Shown: piece by piece, positions 24,419 to 33,945 of the stretch | How positions within the stretch are numbered: the stretch's first letter is position 1 | Layout of the letters: every line of letters starts with the position of its first letter | Assembly (NCBI GenBank): GCA_947475875.1 | Contig: CANJME010000003.1 | Location: 1 to 64,000, forward strand | Length of the DNA: 64,000 nt | From: Caulobacteraceae bacterium | Lineage (GTDB): Bacteria; Pseudomonadota; Alphaproteobacteria; Caulobacterales; Caulobacteraceae | Direction: 5' to 3' | Program-made: the position numbers and the translations under genes | The notes under the pieces: model-generated | The model's database searches: none | The model's input: only the letters and a program-made list of their open reading frames with translations | Told to the model about the DNA's origin: nothing

Positions 24419-25291
24419 ATGGCTTCATATCTGTCCAAACTCGCCCTTGGCGCGTCGCAATTCCGCTTTGAGGGCGCGCCCGCGCACCCCCGGGCCCGCA
24501 CGCCCCAGGCCGAGGTCGCCGAGATCGTCACCGTCGCCGCCCGCGCCGGGGTTCGCCTGCTCGATGCGGGCGTATCCTATGACTCCGCCGAGACCATGAT
24601 CGGCTCGGCGCCGTCGCTGCACGAATTCCGTTTGCTGGTCCGCGCCGCCCGTCCCGACAAGGGCCCCGAGCACGTCGAGGCCGAGGCCCGCGCCTCGCTC
24701 GCCCGGCTCGGCGTCACCAAGGCTGAAGCCATCATCGTCCAGAACGCCGGCGACCTGTTCGGCCGTCACGGTCCGGATCTTTGGGACAAGCTGATGGACC
24801 TCAAGGCCCGCGGTCTGTTCGACAAGATCGGCATCGTGGCCCTGGCCAGCGACGATCCCATCGGCATCGCCAAGCGCTTCCACCCCGACATCATCCAGTC
24901 GCCCGCCTCCCTGCTCGACCAGCGCCTGCTGACCTCGAACGTGCTGGCCACAGTCGCCAGTCTCGGCGTCGAGGTGCATCTGCGCTCAATCTTCATGCAG
25001 GGCCTGATCTTCCTGCCACCCGACCGCATGACCGGCCCGCTGAAGGGCGCCGCCTCGTCGCTGTCGCGGGTTCGCCGCATGATCGCCGAGGGCAAGTCCG
25101 ACCCGCTGCAGGCCGCCATCGGCTTTGCCCTGTCGCGCGCCGAGGCCAGCCAGGTGGTGATCAACGTGACCAGCGCCCAGGAACTCTCGGCCATGCTCGC
25201 CGCCGCCGCCTCGCCGCCGCCCGAGCTCGACTGGGACCGCATGGCCATCGACGACGCCGCCGCCCTGAACCACGGGTCCGTGGCGGCGTAA
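24419..25291 (+). CDS. aldo/keto reductase-like protein, catalytic residues partly missing
   Basis: This 290-residue protein follows the aldo/keto reductase barrel: N-terminal LALGASQFRF, LLDAGVSYDSAETMIG with the conserved Asp and Tyr, SLARLGVTKAEAIIVQNAGD, and later PDIIQSPASLLDQRLL. The usual catalytic Lys (normally in a TK motif after strand 3) is replaced in LVRAARP, and the usual His before the strand-4 acidic residue reads Asn in QNAGD. It may therefore be a low-activity or non-reducing relative. GGCGGAAAA precedes the ATG. Neighbours do not indicate a pathway. Confidence 0.75.
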   Translation: MASYLSKLALGASQFRFEGAPAHPRARTPQAEVAEIVTVAARAGVRLLDAGVSYDSAETMIGSAPSLHEFRLLVRAARPDKGPEHVEAEARASLARLGVTKAEAIIVQNAGDLFGRHGPDLWDKLMDLKARGLFDKIGIVALASDDPIGIAKRFHPDIIQSPASLLDQRLLTSNVLATVASLGVEVHLRSIFMQGLIFLPPDRMTGPLKGAASSLSRVRRMIAEGKSDPLQAAIGFALSRAEASQVVINVTSAQELSAMLAAAASPPPELDWDRMAIDDAAALNHGSVAA

Positions 25292-25295
25292 GCTT

Positions 25296-25418
25296 TTCCC
25301 TCCCACGAAGTTGGGAGGGACAGGTCGCGCAGCGACCAGGGTGGGTCACCCCCGGCCGCTGGTTGACCCATCCGTCTTGCGGCTGCGCCGAAAGCCACCT
25401 TCCCGACAAGCGGGAAGG
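25296..25418. repeat. intergenic repeat, also present inside pbpC
   Basis: Bases 25296-25346 (CCCTCCC...GGGAGGG hairpin followed by ACAGGTCGCGCAGCGACCAG) match 31156-31206. A second hairpin with CCTTCCC/GGGAAGG arms closes the unit at 25398-25418. The gap between the reductase and VOC genes holds only this element. Confidence 0.8.
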
Positions 25419-25466
25419 AAAGAAATATTCTTGTTTTGTTCCGTGCGCTGACGCATTGTTCATCCC

Positions 25467-25892
25467 ATGGAACAACGCGTCTCTTTCATCACGCTCGGCG
25501 TCGACGATCTCGCCAAATCTCGCGCCTTCTACGAGGCTCTCGGCTGGAAGGCGCACCCGGCGGGCGAGGGCAAGGGGATCGTGTTCTTCCAGGCCGGCAG
25601 CATGGTCGTGGCGTTGTTTCCGCGAGAAGAGCTGGCGCACGATGCGGGCGTCGAGAATACGCCGGCCGGCGGTTTCGGCGGTCTGACGATCTCACACAAC
25701 ACCCGCTCCGAAGCCGAGGCCGACGCGGTGATGGCTGAGGCCGTGGCCGCCGGGGGCAAGGTGGTCAAGCCGATGGGGAAGGTGTTCTGGGGTGGCTATT
25801 CCGGCTATTTCGCTGACCCGGACGGCCACCTCTGGGAGGTCTGTCACAACCCCTTTGCGACCCTGGGCGAAGACGGCGCCTTGACCCTCTGA
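25467..25892 (+). CDS. VOC (glyoxalase/dioxygenase superfamily) protein
   Basis: This 141-residue protein is a single vicinal-oxygen-chelate unit of two beta-alpha-beta-beta-beta modules: VSFITLGVDDLAKSRAFYEALGWKAH at the start and GKVVKPMGKVFWGGYSGYFADPDGHLWEVCHNP at the end, where Asp/His/Glu of the DPDGHLWE stretch are typical. The N-terminal His metal ligand normally found in this fold (HxxLxV) is Thr here (FITLGV), so metal binding may differ. Such proteins act in resistance, lyase or isomerase roles. The function is not decidable. Confidence 0.85.
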   Translation: MEQRVSFITLGVDDLAKSRAFYEALGWKAHPAGEGKGIVFFQAGSMVVALFPREELAHDAGVENTPAGGFGGLTISHNTRSEAEADAVMAEAVAAGGKVVKPMGKVFWGGYSGYFADPDGHLWEVCHNPFATLGEDGALTL

Positions 25893-26023
25893 AATCCTGC
25901 TTGGATTCTGCACGGGACCCGCGATTTCCCTGCACTGAAATATAGTTCGCAAACCATCGTTCGGCCAATTGACGGTGGGCCAGGCTTGGCGTTCCATCGC
26001 GCTCCTTCCGTGGGAGAATAGAG

Positions 26024-29000
26024 ATGAGCGACAAGGATCGTGGTGATGCTTCCGGGCCTTCTGGCCGGAGGTTTCGACCCGATCTGGCGTGGCTCAGAAA
26101 CCCGATCATCATCGTCACCGCCCTGGCCCTGCTGCTCGGCGTTGGCATCGGCTACTCGCTGGGGCGTGGCAACTCGCAGGCCGTTGGCCGTGAGGGGGTA
26201 GCCACCGCCCGGGAAACCCACGGCATCCGCTGGGCCCTGTTCGGCAAACCGCGTGACAAGGGCGCCGCACGCGCCAGGATCGCCAAGCCGGACGGATTTG
26301 CCTACTGGCGTCAGAGGGTCGACACTTCCGGTCCAGAGCCCAAAGCCTGCCTGGAGATGACCCGGCCGCTCGACGAGACCAAGTCCTACGCCGACTTCGT
26401 CATGCTAAGCCCCGAGGCGCAAGGCACGCCTGCGGTCAGCGCCAAGGGCTCGGAGCTTTGCATCGGTGGCCTCGGTTTCGCCGACCGCCGTGTCACCCTG
26501 CTGAAGGGCCTGCCGGGCAAGGGGCGCGACACGCTGGCGGCCAATGTCGACGTCGACTTCGTGTTCGGCGAGCAAAAGCCCTACGTCGGTTTCGCGGGCG
26601 ATGGGGTCATCCTGCCCAGGGAAGAGTCCGACGGGGTCGGCATCGAGACCCTCAATGTCTCCAAGCTGACCGTGCAAGTCTGGCGCGTGCCCGACCGCAA
26701 CCTGGTGCGCCAGTCCATCGCCACCTCCGAGCCGGTGGAAGAGGGCGACTACATGGGCTCGTGGGGGGACGACTATCCCGGCGATGAGGGGACGAAGGTC
26801 TGGCAGGGTGAGGTGCGGGTCGCCAACCAGCCGGGCGAGCGGATCACCACCGTCTTCCCGCTGGGCGCGGTGCTGAAGGAGATGAAGCCCGGTGGCTACA
26901 TCATCGTCGCCCGCGACGCCAAGAATGACAGCAAGCGGCCGGCGGCACGGCGCGGGGCCCGCAGCGAAGAAGATGACGAAGACTATGGCAGCAGCGATGT
27001 GGCCCAGGCCCGGCGCTGGGTGATCTTCACCGACATGGCGGTGATGTCCTATTCAGGGTCGGAAGGCGCCGATGTGGTGGTGCGCTCACTGTCGACTGCG
27101 CGCTCTTTGAGTGGCGTCAAGGTGGCGCTGGTCGCCTCCAATGGCGAGACCCTGGCCGAGGGGAACACGGACGCGTCCGGCCGCGTGCGTTTTCCCCGGC
27201 CCTTGCTGGCCGGCCAGAACGGCGCCCATCCGAAAATGCTGATGGCCTATGGCGCTCAGGGCGACCTCGCCATCCTCGACCTCGACCGCTCACCGATCGA
27301 TCTGTCGCGCCAGGGGGTCGGCGGCCGGACGGACGAGTCCGGCGCCCTGACCGGCGGGCGCGTCGCTGACACGGCGGTGGACGGCTTTATCTATGCCGAC
27401 CGCGGCATCTACCGGCCGGGTGAGACGGTTCACGTGGTGGCGCTGGTGCGCGACCGCGCGGCCCTGGCCGAGGAAGCCCGCAAGGGCGAGCTGGTGATCT
27501 ACCGCCCGTCCGGCATCGAGTTCGCGCGCTACAAGTTCGACCGCGCGCCCGGAGGCTACCTCACCCGCGATGTGGCCCTGCCCAAATCCTCGCCGCGCGG
27601 CCGCTGGCGCGCGACGCTCGAGATGGACGGGCTTGACCGCAATTCCGGCGAGATGAGTTTCTCGGTTGAGGATTTCGTGCCCCAGCGCCTGGCGGTGGAT
27701 ACCGACGCGCAAGCCACCCGGCCGCTGGTCGCCGGCGAAACCCGCGCCGTCAACATCACCGCGCGCTTCCTCTACGGCGCGCCGGGCGCGGGCCTGCAGA
27801 CCCAGGGCGAGGCCCGTATCCAGGCCGACCCCAACCCCTTTCCGCAGTACAAGGATTATCGCTGGGGCGATCAGTCCAAGCCCTTTGACGAAAAGGCGCT
27901 GGAGATCAATTCGACCGTCACCGACGGTGCGGGCCATGCGGTGTTCAACGTCAGCGCCGCTGAGGCGGGCGATACGGCCGTGCCGCTCAAGGCCGTGGTC
28001 ACCGCCTCGGTATTCGAGCCGGGCGGCCGGCCGGTGCGCGAAAGCGTTTTCCTGAAGGTGCGGCCCCGGAAGACCTATTTCGGCGTCAAGATCGCTGAGA
28101 CCGACTCCCGCAACTATGATCACCCCTTCGCCTTTGACCTGATTGCCGTGAACAGCACAGGCCAGCGCATCGCCGCCTCTGGCGTCACCTGGACCCTGAT
28201 CCGCGAGAACTGGAGCTACAACTGGTTCGAGCAGGACACCCGCTGGCAATGGCGGCGCACCAGTAACGACGTGCTGATCGCCCGCGGCACGGGCGCGATC
28301 AGCGCAGGGACCGGCCTGGCGATCCGCCGGGCGCTGAACTGGGGCGACTACCGGCTGGAAATTGAGGGGCCGGAGGGCGCCCGCACGGTCGCCAAGTTCA
28401 CCTCGGGTTGGGGCGATCCCGGCCGCGAGGGCGATGCGCCCGATCTCGTCCGCGTCAATCCGGGCGAAAAGGCCCACGCCCAGGGCGACAATGTCACCCT
28501 GACGATCAAGGCGCCCTATGCCGGCGAGGCCCAGATTGCGGTCGCCACCGACCATATCATCGACCTGAAGACCGTCTGGATCGGCGCCAATGGCGGTACG
28601 GTCACCCTGCATACCGACTCCGAATGGGGCGGCGGCGCCTATGTACTGGTCAGCGTGGTCCAGCCGCGCGATCCCAGCCGCGTGCCGACGCCCAGGCGCG
28701 CCATGGGCGTGGCCTATGTCTCGCTGGACCCCAAGGACCACAAGCTGGGCGTGACCATCGGCGCCGTCGCCAAACAGGACTCCCGCGCTGAGGTCTCGGT
28801 GCCCGTGCGCGTCACCGGCGCCGGCATCGGCAGGGCCCACGTCACAGTGGCGGCGGTGGATGAGGGCATCCTGCGTTTGACCAAGTTCGAGACCCCCGAT
28901 CCGGTCAAATGGTACTTCGGCAAGCGGGCGCTCTCCGTCGACTATCGCGACGACTATGCGCGGCTGCTGAACGCCAACCTGGGCGCGCCGGCAGGCGTCA

Positions 29001-31141
29001 ACTTCGGCGCCGACGAGATCGGCGGCGAGGGGCTGACGGTAACGCCGACGAGGACCGTGGCCCTGTGGTCGGGCGTCGTGGAAACCGGCGTCGACGGGCG
29101 GGCGACAGTGAAATTGCCGGCCGCGCTCTTCAACGGCGAACTGCGGCTGATGGCGGTGGCCTGGACCGACACGGCGGTGGGCTCGACCTCCAAGGCCATG
29201 ACGGTTCGCGAAGCCGTGGTCGCCGATCTCAACCTGCCGAGGTTCATGGCCCCCGGCGATGTCGCCACCGCGACGCTGGAGCTGCACAATCTTGAGGGCC
29301 GGCCCGGCCAGTACCAGGCCAGCGTCACTGCGTCCGGCGGCCTGCTCGCAGACATTCGCCGTTCGATCAGCCTGCCGCTCGGCGAGCGGACGACTGAAAA
29401 GATCGATGTCGCCGGTCCCAGCCGCGCCGGCATCGGCGAGGTGCAGATGGCTGTCACCGGCCCGCAGTTCTCGACCTCGAAGACCTATCCGCTGCAGACC
29501 CGCCTCGGCTGGGGCGCGCAGACCTATGCCTATACCGAGGAGCAGGCGGCGGGGACGACCTACACCCCGCCCAATTCCCTGCTCGATGGTCTGCAGCCCG
29601 GCAGCGTGACGATGTACGTGAGTTACTCGCCGTTCCGCGGGTTCGACCCGGCGGCGGTGGCCATGGCGCTGGAAGGTTATCGTTACGGCTGCACCGAACA
29701 GGTGGTCTCGACCGCCTATCCGCTGCTCTACGCCGATCGCTGGGGCGCGAGGCCCACGCCGACATCCTCGCGCGGCCTCGACATGGCCATCCAGACGATC
29801 CTGTCGCGACAGAGCCTCGACGGCGCGTTCGGGCTGTGGACGGCGGGAGACCGGCTGGCCGATCCGTGGCTCGGCGCCTACACCACCGACTTCCTGCTCG
29901 AAGCCAAGGCGCGCGGCGCCCAGGTGCCGCAGGAGGCCATCGACCGGGCCCTGTCGGCCATGCGCCGGATCACCAAGCTCGATGGCTACGCGGGCGTTTC
30001 CTACAAGATGGAATACGGCCGCTACTGGCTGGGCAGCGAGGAAGCCACACGCAAGGCGACCATGCTGCTGCGCAGCCGCGCCTCGGCCTATGCGCTCTAT
30101 GTCATGGCCAAGGGCGGGCAGGGCGATCTGGCCCGCCTGCGCTGGTGGCACGACGTGCAGATGAAGGACGATCCCGAGCCGCTGCCGCGGGCCCAGGTCG
30201 CCGCGGCGCTGGCCATGATGGGCGATCACGCCCGCGCCCGTTCGGCTCTGCGCGGAGCCATCCAGGCCATCGGATATCGCGAATACGCCGACTGGTACCA
30301 GAGCCCGCTGCGCGATACCGCCGGCGTCATCACCTATGCTTACGAGGCGGGCGAGACGGCGATGGCGCGCGAGCTGCACGTCAAGCTGGAAGGCGCCGTG
30401 CGCGCGCCCGACGAGCTCAACACCCAGGAACAGGCCCGTCTGTTGCAGGCCGCCGCCGCCATGCTGAAGGATTCCGGTCCGGCCCGGGTCACGGCCCACG
30501 GTTCGGGCGCGATCATCCTGCCGACGGTAGCCGGTCAGCCGCGATGGGGGGTGAGCCTGCTGTCAGCCTCGGGCTTTACCAATGACAGTCCCGGCAAGCT
30601 CTGGCGCACCGTCACCATCCGCGGCACGCCGATCAAGGCGCCGGCGCCGAGTTTCGCGGGTCTCAGCCTCAGCAAGACCGTCTTTGCGCTGGGTGGCGGG
30701 GCGGCCAACACCCGCGCCATGAGCCAGGGCGACCGGGTGATCGTGCGGCTGTCGGGCAAATCGAGCCAGGCGCGCAGCATTCTGGCGGTGATCGATGATG
30801 CTCTGCCGGCCGGCTGGGAGGTGGAGACGGTTCTGGGTCCGGAAGACGCCCAGCGGCCGCAGGAGCGCCGGTACTACTACGGCAACCCGGCCACGCGCGC
30901 CGCCGACGGGCCCTACAAGTTCCTGGGCGTGCTGTCGGATGTGAACGTCCAGGAAAAGCGGGACGACCGCTATGTCGCCGCGCTCAACGTCGACCCCAAT
31001 GAGCCGTTCTCGGTGGCCTACATCATCCGCGCCGTGACGCCAGGCGACTTCTACCTGCCGGGCGCCGAGGCCAAGGACATGTATCGTCCGCAGATCAATG
31101 CGCGCACGGAGGGATCAAGGGCGGTGATCGCGGCGCGGTGA
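26024..31141 (+). CDS. bacterial alpha-2-macroglobulin, thioester-containing
   Basis: This 1705-residue protein has a short cytoplasmic N-terminus and one membrane span (about residues 29-48), so it is anchored in the inner membrane and faces the periplasm. MG domains follow, including GFIYADRGIYRPGETVHVVALVRD. The reactive thioester motif CTEQ is at residues 1223-1226 within EGYRYGCTEQVVS, followed by the helical thioester domain. Bacterial members trap proteases that breach the outer membrane. The downstream pbpC overlaps by four bases; this pairing is conserved in many bacteria and suggests that trapping is linked to cell-wall repair. GGGAGAATAGAG precedes the ATG. Confidence 0.95.
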   Translation: MSDKDRGDASGPSGRRFRPDLAWLRNPIIIVTALALLLGVGIGYSLGRGNSQAVGREGVATARETHGIRWALFGKPRDKGAARARIAKPDGFAYWRQRVDTSGPEPKACLEMTRPLDETKSYADFVMLSPEAQGTPAVSAKGSELCIGGLGFADRRVTLLKGLPGKGRDTLAANVDVDFVFGEQKPYVGFAGDGVILPREESDGVGIETLNVSKLTVQVWRVPDRNLVRQSIATSEPVEEGDYMGSWGDDYPGDEGTKVWQGEVRVANQPGERITTVFPLGAVLKEMKPGGYIIVARDAKNDSKRPAARRGARSEEDDEDYGSSDVAQARRWVIFTDMAVMSYSGSEGADVVVRSLSTARSLSGVKVALVASNGETLAEGNTDASGRVRFPRPLLAGQNGAHPKMLMAYGAQGDLAILDLDRSPIDLSRQGVGGRTDESGALTGGRVADTAVDGFIYADRGIYRPGETVHVVALVRDRAALAEEARKGELVIYRPSGIEFARYKFDRAPGGYLTRDVALPKSSPRGRWRATLEMDGLDRNSGEMSFSVEDFVPQRLAVDTDAQATRPLVAGETRAVNITARFLYGAPGAGLQTQGEARIQADPNPFPQYKDYRWGDQSKPFDEKALEINSTVTDGAGHAVFNVSAAEAGDTAVPLKAVVTASVFEPGGRPVRESVFLKVRPRKTYFGVKIAETDSRNYDHPFAFDLIAVNSTGQRIAASGVTWTLIRENWSYNWFEQDTRWQWRRTSNDVLIARGTGAISAGTGLAIRRALNWGDYRLEIEGPEGARTVAKFTSGWGDPGREGDAPDLVRVNPGEKAHAQGDNVTLTIKAPYAGEAQIAVATDHIIDLKTVWIGANGGTVTLHTDSEWGGGAYVLVSVVQPRDPSRVPTPRRAMGVAYVSLDPKDHKLGVTIGAVAKQDSRAEVSVPVRVTGAGIGRAHVTVAAVDEGILRLTKFETPDPVKWYFGKRALSVDYRDDYARLLNANLGAPAGVNFGADEIGGEGLTVTPTRTVALWSGVVETGVDGRATVKLPAALFNGELRLMAVAWTDTAVGSTSKAMTVREAVVADLNLPRFMAPGDVATATLELHNLEGRPGQYQASVTASGGLLADIRRSISLPLGERTTEKIDVAGPSRAGIGEVQMAVTGPQFSTSKTYPLQTRLGWGAQTYAYTEEQAAGTTYTPPNSLLDGLQPGSVTMYVSYSPFRGFDPAAVAMALEGYRYGCTEQVVSTAYPLLYADRWGARPTPTSSRGLDMAIQTILSRQSLDGAFGLWTAGDRLADPWLGAYTTDFLLEAKARGAQVPQEAIDRALSAMRRITKLDGYAGVSYKMEYGRYWLGSEEATRKATMLLRSRASAYALYVMAKGGQGDLARLRWWHDVQMKDDPEPLPRAQVAAALAMMGDHARARSALRGAIQAIGYREYADWYQSPLRDTAGVITYAYEAGETAMARELHVKLEGAVRAPDELNTQEQARLLQAAAAMLKDSGPARVTAHGSGAIILPTVAGQPRWGVSLLSASGFTNDSPGKLWRTVTIRGTPIKAPAPSFAGLSLSKTVFALGGGAANTRAMSQGDRVIVRLSGKSSQARSILAVIDDALPAGWEVETVLGPEDAQRPQERRYYYGNPATRAADGPYKFLGVLSDVNVQEKRDDRYVAALNVDPNEPFSVAYIIRAVTPGDFYLPGAEAKDMYRPQINARTEGSRAVIAAR

Positions 31142-33246
31142 TGAGACGTTTCTTGCTTTCCCTCCCCTTTATGGGGAGGGACAGGCCGCGCAGCGGCCAG
31201 GGTGGGGGACTTCGCCGATTCCTCCTTCTGCTGATTGCACTCCTCGCCGTCGAAACCACCCTTCTCACCCTGGACGCCATCCTGCCTCCCGACATGACGC
31301 GGGGTGAGCGATCCTCACCTGTCGCGCTGGATCACAACGGCGCCTGGTTGCGGGCCCTGCCGGTTGAGGATGGCCGTTGGCGGATCAGGGCGGACCTGGC
31401 GCGCACCGATCCGGCCTTCGTCCGCCGCGTGGTGCGGATCGAGGACGAGCGATTCTGGCTGCATCCGGGCGTCGATCCGCTCGCGGTCATACGCGCTACG
31501 GCCAGCGCCGTCATCCACGGCCGCGTCGGCTCCGGCGCCTCGACCCTGACCATGCAGACCGCGCGGCTGCTGGAGCCCCGGCCCCGGACATTGCCTTCCA
31601 AGCTGATCGAAATGGTCCGTGCCCTGCAGCTGGAGGCGCGGTATTCCAAGAAGGAAATCCTCGCGCTCTATCTGACGCTGGCGCCCTATGGCGGCAATCT
31701 GGAGGGCGTACGGTCGGCCAGCCTCTCCTATTTCGGCCATGAGCCGCAGAATCTCACCGGCGGCGAGCAGGCGCTGCTGATCGCCCTGCCCCAGGCGCCC
31801 GAAGCCCGCCGCCCGGACCGCAAGCCTGAGGCCGCCCGCGCTGCCCGGGCCATCGTCGCCGGCAAGCTCGTCCGGATCCGTGAATTCACCGCCCAGACCG
31901 CCGCGGAGGCGGAGGGCGAGACCCTGCCGGGGCGCAGCCGCTTTCCCACACTCGCCTGGCATGCGGCGGGGCAGGCCGCCGCCGCCGCGCCGAAGTCGCA
32001 GGCCACCATTGTCACCACCCTCGACGCCGGGCTTCAGGAGCGGCTGGAGCGGGCGGTGCGCGAGACCGCGGCCGCGCAGGGGCCGGAAACGACGGCCGCC
32101 GTTCTCGTTGTGGAGATCAGGGGCCGGGCGGTGCGCGCGGCGGTGGGTTCCGGCGGCCTCGACCGCTCCGGCGGCTGGATCGACATGACCAGAGCCCTGC
32201 GCTCGCCGGGTTCATCTCTGAAGCCCTTCATCTATGGCCTGGCGTTCGATGACGGCATCGCCGCGCCCGACACCCTGATCGACGATGAGGTCCACCGCTT
32301 CGGCGACTATCAGCCCGAGAACTTCGACCGCGCCTACCACGGCAAGGTCACCGTGCGCGAAGCCCTGCGCCATTCGCTGAACGTGCCGGCTGTCGCTACG
32401 CTGGATCGGGTCGGCGCCGAGAACTTCCAGCACCGGATCGAATCGACCGGTGTTTCGCTGGTGCGGCCCTCGGCCAATTTGCGTGAAGCGGGACTGGCGC
32501 TGGCGCTGGGCGGCGAGGGGATCACCCTGCGCGACCTGGCGTTGCTCTACGCCGCGCTCGGTGACGGCGGCATCGCCAAGCCGCTGGCCTGGACCGAGGC
32601 CGACGCGGCCCGCGTTCAGCGCACCGGCGGCTCGCGGTTGATGCGCGAGGCTTCGGCCGAACAGATCCTCGCCATCCTGCGCGAAAGCCCGCCGCCGGAG
32701 GGGCGCATCCCCGCGGCGCTGACCGAGGGCGGACCGCGCCTGGCCTTCAAGACCGGCACCTCCTACGGCTTTCGTGACGCGCTGGCGGCCGGCGTGGTCG
32801 GTGGCTATGTGATCATCGCCTGGACCGGCCGCGCCGACGGCGGCGCGCGCGGCGATCTGACCGGCCGCGATGCGGCCCTGCCCTTGCTCTTCGACGCCGC
32901 CGATATCCTGGGCGCGCAAGGAGCGAGCCCGGCGCCGATCGCGCCGCATGGGGCTCCCAAGGCTTTGATCCAGCTTGCCCGGGCCAAAGACGCCGGACCC
33001 AATCTGATCTTTCCGCCCGACAAGGCGGCGGTGACGGTGGAAACGACCGGCCCGGCCGGCAAGGGTCTGACCCTGGCCGCCACCGGCGAGGGCCTGCGCT
33101 GGTATGTCGGCGGCGAGGAAATCCGCCCTGATCCGGTCAGCGGTCGGCCGATCTGGAAACCGCCCTCTCCGGGGTTCTATGATCTGTCGGTGGTCGACGC
33201 GGAAGGCCGCAAGGCCAAGGCCCGCGTGAGGATCAATAGCGGTTAG
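31138..33246 (+). CDS. pbpC: penicillin-binding protein 1C
   Basis: This 702-residue bifunctional peptidoglycan synthase has a membrane anchor (about residues 26-46). The glycosyltransferase domain has VRIEDERFWLHPGVDP and GASTLTMQTARLL. The transpeptidase has SSLK (SPGSSLKPFIYG), SLN (HSLNVPAV) and KTGT (FKTGTSYGF). A C-terminal BiPBP_C domain has the GKGLTLAATGEGLRWYVGG region. It overlaps the macroglobulin gene by ATGA. Residues about 7-23 (SLPFMGRDRPRSGQGG) are encoded by an intergenic-type repeat, so the N-terminus has been remodelled. An in-frame ATG at 31171 lies inside the repeat. Confidence 0.95.
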   Translation: MMRRFLLSLPFMGRDRPRSGQGGGLRRFLLLLIALLAVETTLLTLDAILPPDMTRGERSSPVALDHNGAWLRALPVEDGRWRIRADLARTDPAFVRRVVRIEDERFWLHPGVDPLAVIRATASAVIHGRVGSGASTLTMQTARLLEPRPRTLPSKLIEMVRALQLEARYSKKEILALYLTLAPYGGNLEGVRSASLSYFGHEPQNLTGGEQALLIALPQAPEARRPDRKPEAARAARAIVAGKLVRIREFTAQTAAEAEGETLPGRSRFPTLAWHAAGQAAAAAPKSQATIVTTLDAGLQERLERAVRETAAAQGPETTAAVLVVEIRGRAVRAAVGSGGLDRSGGWIDMTRALRSPGSSLKPFIYGLAFDDGIAAPDTLIDDEVHRFGDYQPENFDRAYHGKVTVREALRHSLNVPAVATLDRVGAENFQHRIESTGVSLVRPSANLREAGLALALGGEGITLRDLALLYAALGDGGIAKPLAWTEADAARVQRTGGSRLMREASAEQILAILRESPPPEGRIPAALTEGGPRLAFKTGTSYGFRDALAAGVVGGYVIIAWTGRADGGARGDLTGRDAALPLLFDAADILGAQGASPAPIAPHGAPKALIQLARAKDAGPNLIFPPDKAAVTVETTGPAGKGLTLAATGEGLRWYVGGEEIRPDPVSGRPIWKPPSPGFYDLSVVDAEGRKAKARVRINSG
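31156..31206. repeat. intergenic-type repeat inside the pbpC coding region
   Basis: This 51-base unit matches 25296-25346: hairpin CCCTCCCC/GGGGAGGG followed by ACAGGCCGCGCAGCGGCCAG. Here it lies in frame within the first 25 codons of pbpC. Confidence 0.85.
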
Positions 33247-33875
33247 CGCGGCAACGACGCGGCCAGAAAAGACTCGTACTCCTCGACGCTGGTGATGGTG
33301 CAGTCGAGGTCCGTCACCAGGCCGTTGTTCAGCGAATAGACCCAGCCGTGGATCGCCAGCTCGCGGCCCTCGCCCCAGGCTTCATGCACGAAGACGTCAG
33401 CGGCGACGTTGCGCACCTGGCGCATGACGTTGAGTTCGCACAGCCGGTTCAACCGGTCGGTTCCTTCGGACAGAGCCTCTAGCTCGGCCTTATGTTCGGC
33501 GGCGGTCTCGCGGATCGGATGCAGCCAGTGATCGATCAGCCCGTGCCGCCTGCCGTCGACCGCGGTGGCGACGCCGCCGCAGCCATAATGGCCGACGACG
33601 ATCACGTGCTTCACCTTCAAAACCTCGATCGCGTACTGCAACACGCTGAGGTAGTTGGCGTCCTGCGGCGGAGCGAGGTTCGCCACATTGCGGTGGACGA
33701 ACAGCTCGCCTGGATCGAGGTCGACGATCTCATTGGCCGGCACGCGGCTGTCGGAACAGCCGATCCACAGGTATTCCGGGGTCTGCTGATTGACGAGCCG
33801 GCGGAAAAAATCCGGATCGACCCGGGTTTTTGCCGCCGACCACGCGCGATTCTTGCCGATAAGGTGCTTGACCAT
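33243..33875 (-). CDS. beta-class carbonic anhydrase
   Basis: This 210-residue enzyme interconverts carbon dioxide and bicarbonate. The zinc ligands stand in CSDSRVPANEIV (Cys, with the Asp/Arg dyad) and HYGCGGVATA (His and Cys). The pattern FVHRNVANL and the tail GWVYSLNNGLVTDLDCTI are characteristic of the bacterial CynT/Can group. Length is normal. It is convergent with pbpC and shares four bases (TTAG) at the two stop codons. Confidence 0.95.
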   Translation of the reverse strand: MVKHLIGKNRAWSAAKTRVDPDFFRRLVNQQTPEYLWIGCSDSRVPANEIVDLDPGELFVHRNVANLAPPQDANYLSVLQYAIEVLKVKHVIVVGHYGCGGVATAVDGRRHGLIDHWLHPIRETAAEHKAELEALSEGTDRLNRLCELNVMRQVRNVAADVFVHEAWGEGRELAIHGWVYSLNNGLVTDLDCTITSVEEYESFLAASLPR

Positions 33876-33945
33876 GATCCGCGCGGGTTAGAAGCAATCT
33901 CGGCGCCTCGCAAGTATCCGGGCGGCTCAGGGAGAGATTTTGGCG

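Noticed and set aside
27290..30499. Very long open frame on the minus strand (about 1069 codons) opposite the macroglobulin gene
   Set aside because: It mirrors the codon pattern of the real gene; high GC keeps the opposite frame open. It encodes no recognisable domain and is rich in Arg, Gly and His.
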